Positions 34,819 through 46,814 of a stretch of 64,000 bases of DNA are shown piece after piece. Position numbers and translations under genes: made by a program. Under the pieces are notes generated by a model, which was given only the letters and a program-made list of their open reading frames with translations, ran no database searches and had not been told where the DNA came from. How positions within the stretch are numbered: the first letter of the stretch is position 1; each line of letters starts with the position of its first letter. The stretch spans positions 124,001-188,000 of the forward strand of contig JAJEKV010000321.1 of assembly GCA_021234155.1 (NCBI GenBank). The letters run 5' to 3'. The DNA is from Isoetes taiwanensis (lineage: Eukaryota > Streptophyta > Lycopodiopsida > Isoetales > Isoetaceae).

Positions 34819-36160
34819 CGGCCCAATCTGCACCCCTAAATTGAGGCATTTGAATCTTCACTATAATTTGGTCACCCCAGACTCCTCTGATCAGAATCTC
34901 TCTTCATGCCTTCTCTACGATTGTCCTTCCAATCAGCAACAGCTAATGTTAACAGAACAAGTCCCAATCCGCAGTGTTCTCGTACTCAATGGTAAGGCAC
35001 CCAGTCTATGGGCGCTCACCATTTTTCAAAGGTATTAGACATTATTTCAAATAATTCTAAGGCATCACGTCAGCTACTATGGTTTGTGCAACTAGGTAAC
35101 CCAAAACGTTTATGCAACAGACAACTTGGGGAAACAACCATGCCTTGAAATTGATTTAGATTTCAACTCTTAACCATCAAACCATTAAAACATATCGTTA
35201 CCCTAGCTATGCAAAATCATATCATTGGTCTGTGAAATATTTTTCCATTTGCTTTTTTGTTTCAGGCACAACGTAATCCCACCTTTGCACTTACAATTTA
35301 ACATCCCTTAGAACTATTCACATTTTCCGTTAGACACAACATCATCCCATCTTCCTCAATACTCAATGCGTGTGGATCTTTTTTTTGTTATTACATGCCT
35401 TTCTAGCATAAACATCTGCCCATCCATTGGCCATTTGTTTCCAGCTATGTGTAGGTTTGGTGCTCTAGCTATGCTGCTGGCATTGCTTCAAGAATTTCAT
35501 AAACTTAAGGAGTCTTCATGTATAAGTGGATGAATGAATACCATATGGTAAGAATGCATTAACCATGTAACACTAACTTGCCAAATTCAAACAAGATTTC
35601 AAGTCACATTTCTGGTTTGACTGCCTACAAAAACACCATCTTAGTTAAACACAATAGCGAGAAAGCCATAACCAATAATGCTCATATGTGTGAAAAAAAT
35701 GTGCATCAGCTTTTTGTAGACAAACACAATTCTAGGAATATCCACAAGAGTGAGATTCAAACATCTCAACATTCTATTTGCATACAAAATTGGAACACAT
35801 ATTATAAACTTCCTATTTCCATATACACAAACACGCATATTCCACAAGGTTGAGGACCAAACTGTGAACCCCCTTCAAAATTTCTAATAACATTGACATG
35901 GCCCTTTACTCATAACCACATTTGAGCAAGCATCAAGACGTCAAAGAAGTGTTGCATATCTAAATAGTGTTACATAGTGTGTTTGTTAATGTTCCAGTGG
36001 GTAGTCTTGCATAACAATAGAAATTATTTGATTTCGTGCTAAATTAATGAAAATCACTTTGTCTTACACATTGAACATCATTACTGGCACTGCTCTACCT
36101 ATCCAAACCATAAGTCTACTAACGTATAAAGAAGCACCTTCAACGAAAATAGACGAATTA
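34819..36160. other. Left part of the insertion in the tandem array, nothing recognised
   Basis: No gene recognised. The LINE remnant occupies the right part of the same insertion. Confidence 0.4.
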
Positions 36161-36200
36161 GAATAGAATAGAATAGAATAGAATAGAATAGAATAGAATA
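36161..36200 (+). repeat. (GAATA)n tail of a LINE
   Basis: Eight units. Read on the minus strand it is (TATTC)n at the 3' end of the LINE at 36201-37436. Confidence 0.9.
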
Positions 36201-37436
36201 GGTTTTTAGCGTCCACGGAGACCAATTGGCCTATGGGACCCAAACAAAAAAGAGAGCAACAAGCATATTCTTGTGATTAAAAACCCCGCCCGAAGGTTTT
36301 CGAGGAAAAACCTTTAATAGTAATAAGCATCTTTGGCACCTTTGTACAATTGCATAGGACGGTTCAATGCCGATCCCCGGGGACACAAACGAGCGTGCAT
36401 CCATAACCTCCACGGAGGTACGACCCCAACAAACCCCCGACGCCAGAGTAGTCAATAAGCGATGCAACGGCTGGCCAGGCACTAGTAGTCGAACATATCG
36501 CTCTCGGATATGGGCAAATGCTGGGCAGATCTGGAGGGCATGACATTCATCCTCAATCGCGCCCGGTGGTGGCAACGGCAAAGCCTTTGCTCGTGCTTCC
36601 GGGCCCAGCGCCCATTTTCAATGCGGAGGCGATGTGCCCCGTCTTGAATGGAAGCTATAAGTCTGCGCTTCTTCATGGGTATTTTGGGTGTACAAATCTT
36701 GGTGTGGGCCTCTTGTGAGCCTAGGATTGACTTGCTGGCGATAGTGTGCCCGACTTAACATGTGTCGAGCCCTGCATCCCGAGCTTCTTGAAGGAAAGTA
36801 GCATCAAGGTATACTTTAAGTGCCTCGCGATCCTTCTTTGTCGACTGGGCGCATCTGTTTGCTTTGCACACCCCAGCCCGTGAGAACCACCGAGCTTGCT
36901 TGTCTTTCAGCCCGATTTGGGGCGTTGGGGACCCATCGTAGTGGCCAAAGGCAAGGTGGGGCAAGTGTGTATCAGCCATAGCGGCCACCTTTTGGAAGTA
37001 AACAATATGGCGTTCCAATGCGGCCCGTTGAAGGGGTAGGAAGCCTGTCTCACGGAGTAGGATGCAGTGCAGGCGTGGACTTCACCCCGGGGCCCGTGCC
37101 AAGAAGGCCTTACCCGCACCTTTTCGAGGTCATTCAGTGTTGAGGGATATCAGGACCCCACACTTACGCCCCATACAAAAGGACCGGCTCAACCAAGGCC
37201 CGAAAGAAATGTGACTGGTGACCCCAGGCATACAACTCTGCCTTATGGCTATTGTTCTACATGGCATATAGTGCTTTCCAACCTGTCGTGACCCGCAACC
37301 TGATAGCCGCATCCCAATGGGTGGTAGTTGAGAACTCAATCCCCAAGTACTTGTAGGTCGGAGCCACCTCTACCTCTTGCCCCTGGTAAGTGAATGTGGG
37401 AAGCCTTGGCTGACGAGAGCCAACTTCGTGAAGGAT
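36201..37436 (-). pseudogene. LINE 3' part: RT C-terminus, zinc-binding domain and 3' UTR
   Basis: On the minus strand, in broken frames: APTYKYLGIEFSTTTHWDAA, GWKALYAM, then PLPPPGAIEDECHALQICPA and FAHIRERYVRLL, matching the end of a non-LTR reverse transcriptase and its zinc-binding motif. The 3' UTR contains GGTTTTTCCTCGAAAACC, ends TGGTCTCCGTGGACGCTAAA and passes directly into (TATTC)n. The same layout is seen at 56171-57340. It is 5'-truncated and inserted in the tandem array. Confidence 0.82.
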
Positions 37437-37565
37437 ATCCCTATACGAGTCCGCCTAAAATTTTAGAATTTGAGATATGGACACTCGAAACTTTACTAAA
37501 ATAAATCGATATCCTAATAAGAATGTTTTAACCAATGCAACCAGCAAACTAACGTTAATGCTTTT

Positions 37566-37690
37566 ATTCCTCCTCCTCCTCCTCCTCCTCCTCCTCCTCC
37601 TCCTCCTCCTCCTCCTCCTCCTCCTCCTCTTTTCTCCTTCTCCTTCTCCTTCTCCTTCTCCTTCTCCTTCTCCTTTTCCTTTTCCTTTTT
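37566..37690 (+). repeat. (CCT)n followed by (TTCTCC)n microsatellite
   Basis: About 60 bp of CCT units followed by about 45 bp of TTCTCC units and a T-run, inside a unit of the tandem repeat array. Confidence 0.95.
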
Positions 37691-37800
37691 TTTAATAATA
37701 AGATATTCAATTGTTTTAGGGGTATGATCTACAATCTCAAGGATAGTGATTTATGCATCCATATCAAATCCCCTTGGAACTCCCTGTTATTGTGCTACAT

Positions 37801-38319
37801 ATGGATGTGCGAATCATTTTTGGCCCCATGAGTCATCAAAAAGAAGACTTTATTCATGTGCGGCACGAATGCCGAGTCGAGAAAATAAAAAACACATAAA
37901 AAAATAGTTTACTTTCTCAGAAGAGAGTGCTAGTTTTGAAAGAACTTCTATTCATAAATGATATCATTACAATATATATTACAACGGATGAAGAGACCAT
38001 GATGTACGTGCTGTCACAATGGTTACATCCTCTTCACACACCGACAACCTAATAGGAACAATGTGTAAAGCACTCTTCGACCTATTCCAAGCAACTTGAA
38101 GATGATAGAAATATGTATGAGGAGGTGCTTCATGAGCCACACGCCAGCGTGTCCGACCAATGTCCCCAACCTCTTCTCGCCTCCTTTCTTCAATGAACAT
38201 GTCTTTCCATTGCTCCCAACATGTACTATCTAGTCAGAATAAAGATTGGTTAGTCAAGTGATACTATAGACAAGACAAATAAAATAAGAATCAGTTCCAA
38301 TGGCCATTTTTGAAAAGGT
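37801..38319. other. Intergenic, nothing recognised
   Basis: No conserved coding or RNA signal seen. Confidence 0.4.
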
Positions 38320-38600
38320 AGGTTCGAGGGCCTTTCTCGACTCACTAGTCGAGAAAGACAGCTCAGAGTGAGAAAGGCAAGTCTGAGGGTTTTTTTGGGC
38401 TCGCGAGTCGAGAAAGGCAGTTCAAAGTGAAAAGTGTAGTTCATGACGTAAATCAATACAAGCCACTGCCTTACAAAAAAAAAAAAAAAAAGTGAGAAAA
38501 ATGCAGAGCCTTTCTCAACTATCGAGTTGAGAAAGACAGCTCAATGTGAAAAATGCGGGTCTAAGGACCTTTCTCAACTCAGGCAACTCAGAGTGAAGCT
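38320..38600 (+). repeat. Imperfect tandem repeat with self-complementary words
   Basis: GGCCTTTCTCGACTC, GAGTCGAGAAAG, CAGCTCAGAGTGAGAAAG and related words recur three to four times with a spacing of roughly 70-100 bp. CTTTCTCGACTC and GAGTCGAGAAAG can pair. An A-run interrupts it near 38472. Confidence 0.65.
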
Positions 38601-38621
38601 TAGTGTGAAAAAGCAGGTTTG

Positions 38622-38800
38622 GGGTCTGAAATCGTGGCTTGCAACATCACTGCCACATTTGATAAGTTGCAGCACAAAAAGGTCATGTTCGTGGTCTATC
38701 AATGTATACGAGATAAAAATAATTATTGTCATATTTAATAAGTTGCACCACAAAAAGGTCATGTCCGTGGTCTATCAATGTATATGAGGTAAAAATAATT
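38622..38800 (-). pseudogene. Shard of the RING-CH gene exon 2, with a second partial copy
   Basis: Minus-strand [20 protein letters not shown] matches exon 2 of the gene at 40691-41687 ([20 protein letters not shown]). The words for the first part occur again at about 38734-38790, giving a local tandem duplication. No RING domain follows. Confidence 0.75.
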
Positions 38801-40690
38801 ATAGCTCTATCTTACATGTTAGATAGGATAACTTAAAAATAATTACCTATCTTGCATGCACGCAACGCAATAAAAAACACACAACACAACCACTATGGAT
38901 CTTCTCTTCTTCTCTTGCCCTTTCCTAACACACGCAAACGTGCATTGATCTTCTCTGCTTCTCTTGCCCCTTTTTTGTAATAGGACAACTTCTTTACTCT
39001 TGCCTTTTTTCTAGATATAGAATCCATCTAGTTTATATGTGTTTTTGTAAATTCGAACATAACAACATTAGCAACCAAAAACCATGGATAAACGAGATCA
39101 AAAGCATAAAATGGTCTAGTTCTACATGTTTCAAGTTCGAAAGAGGCCTATGGTTTCTCCCTCTTTCAAGTTCAAAATAGTCCTAGGTAAGCATGCGAGA
39201 AAAGATTGAAGCAAACGTCTACGAAACAAGAAAACAAGTTCTTGTTTATTTGCGTGGAGTTGCACATTGATTGATATAAACTATTGGATTGTTAACTTAT
39301 TTGAACTCTTTTGGTGAAGACCCCTTAATTAGAACAAATACAATAATCAAACTGCTAAAATGATTCAACCCTACTAAGATAAGATAGTACAATATAGGTT
39401 CCAATGAGCAACATCTAAATTAGCTTATGTTAAAAGCTTTTCAGAAGGACGGAAGCAAATAGAGGTCATAAGCTTGAAGTAAACGTCTTAAAAATTGTAG
39501 CCAGAAAGATACATCTTACTCATGCAACATGCGTTCGTTACTGGTGATAATTTTGTGGTCAATGACAATTTCTAATGAAGAGACCTGCACGAACTACATA
39601 AGAAAAAATACAAAAGACAAACAAGCAAAAAATACAAATCTGTTCGTGGGACTCCAATCCGGCATCTACTTGATCAAATGTAGTACTTTCTTTTTTGCAA
39701 TCCTTTTCTAACATTGTTTGTCCTTCATTGCGTTAGTTAATCCTATTACTTGACATCTGGGCTACCTTTACAACATGGCCCAATAAATCCTCTATATAGG
39801 GAGTACCAATTTGGGTATGCACACAGATGAATGTACAAAGAAATGTAGGCCATGAATCCAAGAAATATTCTGGCATCATTAACAAGAGTGATTATGATAG
39901 ATATGGATATTCTTTTTTCTTCAATACTAACTATACATGTTACAGGTGCAGTTAGAATACAAGAAGATGTGGACATCTATTCTGGGCAGAATACTTTATG
40001 TCCCATATTCTAGAAATGTTGCCTTTTCTATTGTAGAAATAGATACAGATTCATGATCTGCATTGATTCTAATAGATAGTCAGATCAGATTAAGTTTACA
40101 TCTCAATCTTGAGGTTAATTTGACCGTGTACAGATGAAAATATAAGATTTAAAATAATGAATTTGTAGGTCGTAAATACACACCTGCAGCTTCGGATAGA
40201 GTTCAATAATATCAACTCGCCGAAATCGTTCTGCTTGTTGCCAACTTAAAATGTCTGAGAAGTTACTGCGACAGAGCTAGGGGAACTCTGACAGTTCCTC
40301 TAATATATGTTGTAATGATGCCAACATATTATTCAGAATAAGTCGCGCAGTACTATGCCATGAGCTGTATAACAAATATGAGTTCCGTTAGCTTCTCTAA
40401 TGATTCAGCTACAATCATTATCAGTTGTCACGAACACAGCTCAAACACACACAGAGGAGAGGAGGATGCAATATGAGGCTGAATTTTAAATGGCACTGCA
40501 ACGTGATAAAAGAAGATGACCAAAAGCCAAAAACTTTAGTCATTGCTAATATCAATGATGATGCTTATGATAATGATAATGCCATGCATCTGATGTCAGG
40601 GATGAACATAGTGAAGGATAAATGCAAAAATCAAACATCAAAAGCCTAAGCAAATGGAGAGGACAAGTAACAAAGATAATAAAATCTGAC
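38801..40690. other. Possible 3' introns of the RING-CH gene, no exon recognised
   Basis: The membrane-spanning exons expected after the RING-CH domain were looked for on the minus strand and not found. A hydrophobic minus-strand frame at 39746-39976 does not match them. Confidence 0.35.
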
Positions 40691-41687
40691 CTTCCAATAT
40701 TATCCTCATCTACAGAATGATCAGTCTCATCAGCATCCCATAAAGAAGATTGCAAACGGTAGAGCATAACTGGAAGATTTTTAACTTCATTTCCACATAC
40801 ATCACATGAGCGATTTCCTCGTATATTGAACCATTTCACTGCGCAATCTGCATGAGCCAAGGCTAGCTCTCCTTTACAAAGGCACTCCATCTTCAATGTT
40901 TCTCCCCCTTCATTTAGCTCTAACATGCATATTCTGCAAACTGCCTCTTCTTCCTCAATCTCCTTGTCCTGAAAATCTGCACCTGGAGACGTTTTCTATA
41001 TGGGAATCATTGCAAGTCCAATGGAGAAGGATTATGTAAAAATTTGATCATTTCTTATACCAGGAGCAGATGCTTCAATGAAATCGTGGCTTGCAACATC
41101 ACTGGCACATCTGATAAGTTGCACCACAAAAAGATCATGCTTTCTACTAGAACTCTGATGCTTCATGCTCTTGCTACTACTCCCTGGTAATGGTGATGAT
41201 GACATCTATAGAACGAGAGAAAGCACTCTTTAGATTCTCCATTCATAGATCCCGCTAGGCCAGGTTTATAATGTTCTTTGTCATAATAAACTAAAATTTG
41301 TTCAGAAAATTAAAGGTAAAACAGGTTTTGGTAAAGGGATGACAATAAATAAAGAACAACCCTAATAGTTCATGCATTCCTCCTGATAGGTTTTTCCCTA
41401 CCTGGTCTTGACTAGAACGCAGATTGTAAGCAATATGAAGGAATAAGCAGAATTACCATCTTAAAATGACAATAAGCCAAGGTATAAAGCAGCATTAGTT
41501 GAAATGAGATGTGAGGAGATAAACAATTTGCTCTAGTACACGCCAAAGGTGATAATGAAATGAGCAAAAAGTTGAAATTCGAGCCAATTACCCGACGAAG
41601 AAATGCCATAGAATGAGGTGCAGCATGCAGGGGAGGATCCATTTCCGAAGTAACAGAAGAACGGAGCCTCTGTTTAGCATCACCCAT
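40691..41687 (-). CDS. RING-CH (MARCH-type) E3 ubiquitin ligase, first three exons
   Basis: Proposed exons on the minus strand: 41687-41592 ([17 protein letters not shown]), 41205-41061 ([20 protein letters not shown]) and 40982-40691. All junctions are GT-AG and in phase, and exon 3 ends at a GT donor. Exon 3 has the C4HC3 RING-CH domain: [38 protein letters not shown] and [18 protein letters not shown]. Plant relatives are membrane-anchored ligases that recruit E2 enzymes; their C-terminal transmembrane exons are not found downstream to 38800. The gene is therefore incomplete here, either 3'-truncated or continuing in an unrecognised form. The start codon choice is mine; an in-frame ATG upstream at 41765 is also possible. 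Confidence 0.8.
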
Positions 41688-41757
41688 GAAACCCTTCCGC
41701 AGTTGAAAGAGACATGCACCAAACAGGAGCCGTGTTAACGTTGCCAGCCCATGGAGT

Positions 41758-41792
41758 GGCCCCATTATATCCTTCTTGGATATAATGGGGCC
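41758..41792. other. Perfect 15-bp inverted repeat with a 5-base loop
   Basis: GGCCCCATTATATCC, loop TTCTT, then the exact complement. It lies 71 bp upstream of the proposed RING-CH start and would form a strong hairpin in DNA or leader RNA. Confidence 0.9.
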
Positions 41793-41940
41793 CTTGCGGA
41801 AAGTTCTTATCACACTATAATACTTAGAATCCTTAAACATCTCGTGTCTTGCCATGATCCAATGGCAACAACACCCACCCTTGGATCATTATTGGGCTTC
41901 CCGAAGGGCAAACCCCTGGGAGGTGGGGCGATGGAATATA

Positions 41941-42002
41941 CTATTTGTACCACTGGATGTGTCATTTTATACTATTTGTACCGCTAGATGTGTATTTCCC
42001 TC
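41941..42002 (+). repeat. Two-copy 31-bp tandem repeat
   Basis: ACTATTTGTACCACTGGATG and ACTATTTGTACCGCTAGATG head two adjacent units. Confidence 0.75.
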
Positions 42003-42057
42003 CTGATTGGGTCGCTGTCGATGCTCGTTCGAGTGCGTTAGGGCGGCATCTCGCCTT

Positions 42058-42160
42058 ATCGGACTCTCTAGTGTAAAGGGAGAGTCTGATAATTAAGTTA
42101 TCACTCCTAGGAGTGATAACTATAGTTATCAGTACTAGGAGATAATTAGTTATCAGCCCG
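42058..42160. repeat. Palindromic cluster with a 26-bp perfect palindrome
   Basis: The palindrome at 42096-42121 is centred on CCTAGG and has arms of AGTTATCACTCCT. It is flanked by GGACTCTC/GAGAGTCT and by further GTTATCA/AGTTATC words. It may be the terminus of an element; no class can be given. Confidence 0.8.
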
Positions 42161-42169
42161 AGCGGGCCG

Positions 42170-42944
42170 AGGCCTTACGTGCAAATATATGGCCGAGGAC
42201 GTACAACCGAGGCCACGCATTTTTGGTTATCAGGCGAGGCAAAGATTGATAACCTTACCTTCGAGGTAGTAGTCGAAGAAAAGCGCTCCTCCGAGATATG
42301 GACTGCAATGCACTACAGGAAGCTGAAGAATGAAGATTTGCACAAACATGCAAGAGTTGAAGCCGACCAAACAAGAGCCAGTAGAATTTATCCAATCTTC
42401 CTTCGTCAAGCTATTGCAAATCCAAGCATGCTTGTCGTTTCTGCCTGTGCAAGTATTCACTACTGTTATCAAGATGACGCTCAAGAATCTTCTACTAAAT
42501 CAAGTACCAAATACTGTAGCAGGAGCCAAAACACAGTGATTCTATGAAGCCCATTATGGTATTTTTGGGAGTGAAGCTGTTCTGATTCTGTTAACGTAGT
42601 AGCAGCCATGGCTATGATGGTTATGAGCATTCCAATTCCCATTCTTTGCAAAAGGTTGAAGCTCTGCTGTGACCTGTTATTTTTATGAATGATGGCACTA
42701 ATTCTATCATAGATGGGGATGAAAGCAAAATACTGTTATGCTGTTGAATAGGGGCATGGATGCTGCTGAGATTTGAAATTTTTTTTCCAAATGTCCGTCC
42801 ATGGTGCTTCCTTGTCTGACAAACAGGTTTCCAATTTTAGCTATGGCTATAGAACATGGCATGCATTTTCAAGATTAGCTTAGTGTGCTCGATTTGAGAT
42901 AATAGGCATTAAAAGCCAAGGATTTAATATCTTATAGTTCAGTA
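42170..42944. other. Unrecognised, one open frame
   Basis: The plus-strand frame at 42179-42547 has no domain I recognise. Its first part is GC-richer (GAGCGGGCCGAGGCC) than its surroundings. Confidence 0.3.
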
Positions 42945-43190
42945 GATCACCCAACACCCCATGTAGCCGTCGGATTCGTCAATCCTATGGCTCCCGTATG
43001 GCCAACACGTGAACAGTGCACGTGAACAGTGCGAATACGCTTAGAAATGATTGGTTGCGCTATATTTGTAACCAAATACCCTATGATTTGCAATGGTTCC
43101 CTACGATTTGCAATGGTTGCCAATCCGTCGATACAGGGACTCGAACCTCCATAAAAGAAGAACAATTTTCTTTTTTCTTTTTTTTGAAGG
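42945..43190 (-). repeat. tRNA-related SINE-like composite repeat, copy 1
   Basis: Minus strand: a B-box-like GGTTCGAGTCC follows TTTTATGGA. Next comes GATTGGCAACCATTGCAAAT, with the CCATTGCAAATC word doubled, then CAATCATTTCTAAGC. It recurs at 46815-47425 and 49855-50170, where an A-box-like GTTGGTTAGAGGACT precedes the B box. Confidence 0.65.
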
Positions 43191-43289
43191 ACGACAAACT
43201 CTTATTCAATATTCCAGAAGAAGTACATACATAGATGTAAAGACAGGAATAAAATCTCAGCAGACAAAGATAATCCACTGAGTGCAGCC

Positions 43290-46200
43290 ACCTGTCTATG
43301 CATAAGATAAGATACCCAAATATTTCTCAAAAATCAAACGTTTTTTCTCAGGAGCAAGCTGAGAACATAGGTATGCCTTTACCAATCTGTCTTGCGCCTC
43401 ATGAAGAAGTTGGTCGACACTAATTGATAAGCCTTTGAAGATACACATTCACCTTCTTTTCCAAATGGACCACAACAACCAGCCTGAAGCTAAGTGGAAA
43501 GCTTTGTTCTTCGCAAAAGGCTGTTCCAAGTGGAAGGATAAATGGCAAGAAGCAACCGGCCGGGCTAGTCAAGACCACATGGAAAGAGATAGTAACCATG
43601 ACCAAACCGGGTGAACTTGGTCATATAGAAAAAGCGGTGCTCGATACTCTCAACTTGCCGCTTACGGTTAGGCGAGTTCGAAAATGTGGGGATAAAACTT
43701 ATGAACCGGCACATTAACCCATGAGACATATCATGCAGGAGTTGCCACCATAAGGTAGAAACTTTGGGATGCAGCAATTTATTCCAGACCCAGGACCACA
43801 TACGCTTCCACTGAGGAGGGAGAATGTGGAGCTGCCAACCAGCCCGAGGGGGAACAATGTCAACATCAACCAGCTTTTGATATAACGAATGCACAAGACG
43901 TTGTGACAATTTGGGGACCAGTCCAAATAGGCACATCAGCTGATTGTGAAGGAGCTTCTGGTAGAATGTCAGCCAACTTTTGCCACAGAGCTCTGTCCCA
44001 TCGAGATAGCATAAACTTAGTCTAAAAAGCATCCCAAATCAACAAGTGTCATGCCTCATACCAAGCACCAACTGTGAGAATACCAGCACGCCTCCAATGC
44101 TGCTGAGTCAATGGATGTATAGTAGCACACAGAGGCATGTGATTATCTAGAGGAATCCACCAACACAGAGAACCTACATGTGGACACACACCTGGATTAA
44201 TCTTAAATAGCACACGAACTGTCTCCCAAGAATCAAGCTAGTTTCTTCAAGAAGGGGGGCGTATTCGGATATGGACGAAGCTGATAAAAGAGACACCAAG
44301 GAAGAACTGCCCTAAGTGCTGGTTTCCCAAAAGGAATACACTGCCCAAGTGCTTGTGCAACCAATCTCATTCCAGACGAATGTATCATACCCACCAAGTA
44401 GCGACAAATGAACTTAGATATCATAATTTTACTCTGTAAATGAAAGTCAATCATACCTAGACCTCCAGCAAATTTTGGTTTGATACATGTGGACCAAGCG
44501 ACCTTCACAACTACACTGTCTCAATTGCACGCCCAAATGAAGTTACGGACAATTCGCGACAACCTCTTGAAACTTTGTTTGTGAGGCAAGCACGCCAGAT
44601 GTCGTATACACATGAGTGTTGTTGCCGAGAACACCTTAGCAACTACTATCCAGCCCGCCAAAGAAAACTTAGCTGTATTCCACCAAAAAAGATGCTTACG
44701 TAGGCCTTCCACTATAAAATCCCATGCATCTGAAGTAGAGATATGTATACCTACAGGAATGCCCTTAAGACGCGCCCAATACATCTCCTCATAAGCGATG
44801 GCCACATTATCAAGAATACAGCGCTTAGGTAAAAAACCTGATTGCGTGAAGGAGATAGACTCTGCCAAGATATCCCTCACTTTCTCTGCCAAGGCCTTAG
44901 CAAAGATCTTGTACACCGTAGATAACAAAGTTATAGGGCGCCAATCTGAGATAGTTTTATGCTCTTTGCACTTAGGAATAAGGGAAATGCAACCAGTATT
45001 GATGATCTTATCCAAGCTCCTGAACCGGCGAAACTCAGAGAAAACATTGAAGACGTCATCTCCAAGCCAATTCCAATAAGCTTGAAAAAACTCTGCAGGA
45101 AAACCATCCAAGCCCTGGCACTTATTCTTCTTTAAAGAGTCTATAGCAGAATGCAAATCATCGACAGTAATAGTAGATTCCAACTAAACACGCTACTGTG
45201 GGGAAATAATAGGATGGATCTTAGATAAAACTGCCTCCTGCATGTCCTCTTGGAAGGGTAGAGACTGATCAGAAAAAAGCAGAAAAATGATCAAAAAGAA
45301 ACTGCTTTAACTGTGTAGCATCAGAAATTTCAGAGCCATCAGCTAGAAGTAGCGAAGATATGGAGCTTGACACACGTCTTCTCCTTGCCGCCCTAAAGAA
45401 GAAGTGAGAGCACCTATCTCCCAATTTAAACCAATCCAAACCGGCCTTAACGCGAGCTTGAGTTGCCTCTATAGACTCAATGTTTCTTATTTCTGCCAAT
45501 AACTCTTTCCAACGAATACTTGATGAAGGGGCTTGTGAACCCCAGACATACCTCGAAGACGAGAAAATGTAGAGGACCAGGCATGCCTGCAGCCATCAAT
45601 AAACTCTGGGTCTGACAAATATCGAGTGTTGAGCTTGAAATAGGTTCTTGTAGCTCGTCTATGCACTGGTGTTGTAATCGAAAGCCATTGTGGATTGTGA
45701 TCAGATATGGAGCTATCCAACATATTTGTCCTTTGCAAGTTACCTAGTAAGCCAACAGCTATCACATTATAATACCCACGATCATGCCGAGCGTAAGCTC
45801 TACCTGGTCCAGTCCAGCCATTACACCGCGTAAAAGACTGGTCTCCATCAACCTCTACCATTCTGCAGTCCAGCGCAAGCTGCCTCCACTGCTCACATTC
45901 AAATCCTTGAAACATGTGTACCCCTACCACACCTATCTGCTTCAAACTCAACCATATTAAAATCACCAACTTGTAGCCATGCTACATTATGACCAAGCCG
46001 CATAATCTTAGTCCATAAAGTGGCCCACAAAGAGCCTCGCTGACGTGGCTGATCAGGTGCATACACATTCACAATTCCCCACTCTTGCCCCACATCCATC
46101 TATTTGACTATACAGCACTTGTGCTCCTGAAGACAGCAAAAATCCATTGGAAACTTAGACAAATAATTAGATAGCCTGCTCCTTTTACATGGGGAAGAAG

Positions 46201-46800
46201 CTACACCCCTCACATTCCAAGATAGTATGTTCATCAAGATGTATGATGATGTTCTACATCCATCACAACAGCATCATCAAGTGGGAGATCTGCCCATTGT
46301 GTTTTGGAAATTGGTAAGGGGGAGCCTCCTTTCTGTTCCACCCTTCCATTGTGTAAGATACCTGGCAAAGGAGAGCCTCCGCACTGCTCATCCCTCCCAA
46401 TAGAAGAACACTCTAGATCAGCTCCCTCCGTATGCTGACCCGCATGTGGTAAGGGAGAGCCTCCGCTCCGCTCAACCCTTCCACGTGTGCCTTGAGGCCT
46501 TGCCTTGATGTGACATGTGCATGCTTATTTCGTGCCGCCTTCTTTAAACTGACTCGTTGCCATCCCTCATTCATCATTTCCCGCCTTTCTTGTGTCTCTT
46601 GAATGACACGTAATCTACGACGTACCTCGTCATCAAATGGCTGATGTTGGGCAGGAGGTGAAGGGATTGATTGAGTCGGCATCAAATGGCTGATGTTGGG
46701 CAGGAGGTGAAGGGATTGATTGAGTCGGCATGGAGGACACAACAGGAAGACATGAAGGCACATGAGCAACAGTATTATGTGTGGTCACAGTAGAGGTGAA
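43290..46800 (-). mobile_element. L1-like LINE, minus strand, degraded but with all main domains
   Basis: Reading 46800 to 43290: an ORF1-like part (46413-46769), endonuclease (GIVNVYAPDQPRQRGSLWAT, then WLQVGDFNMVEFEADR), the linker and start of RT (VKAGLDWFKLGDRCSHFFFR), RT (NKCQGLDGFPAEFFQAYW, ISDWRPITLLSTVYKIFAKA, FTQSGFLPKRCILDN), RT C-terminal part (44233-44700; for example WSTCIKPKFAGGLGMIDF), and a final zinc-binding region (43420-44032). The YADD catalytic part between about 44760 and 44700 is deleted. Stops and shifts occur throughout. A related C-terminal piece lies at 54050-54260. Confidence 0.9.
46632..46729. repeat. Exact 49-bp tandem duplication
   Basis: Two adjacent identical units begin ATCAAATGGCTGATGTTGGG. 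It lies in the ORF1-like part of the LINE and shifts the frame by one base. Confidence 0.95.
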
Positions 46801-46814
46801 AGTGGCAGGTGGAA

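Larger units (their letters stand above)
34089..37800 (+). repeat. Tandem array of a roughly 440-460-bp repeat, split by a 2.6-kb insertion
   Basis: Unit 1 is about 34089-34525 and unit 2 starts at about 34526. Both contain AGCTATTCAAT, GGTATGGTCTATGGTCTCAA, CATCCATATCAAATCC and GGTTTTGGAATATGAAATA. Unit 2 stops at about 34818 and its missing part (CCCTATACGAGTCCGCC, CCTAATAAGAATG, CCAATGCAA) resumes at about 37440. A third start follows at about 37697. A related single copy lies inverted at 54620-54870. At the position of a short T-run in unit 1, unit 2 has a large (CCT)n/(TTCTCC)n expansion. Confidence 0.75.

Noticed and set aside
38320-38600. CRISPR-like array
   Set aside because: Repeats are imperfect, spacing is irregular, and the genome is eukaryotic.
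43130-43150. Functional tRNA gene near 43140 (GGTTCGAGTCC on the minus strand)
   Set aside because: Only a B-box-like word is present; no cloverleaf can be formed, and the repeat context indicates a SINE-like element.
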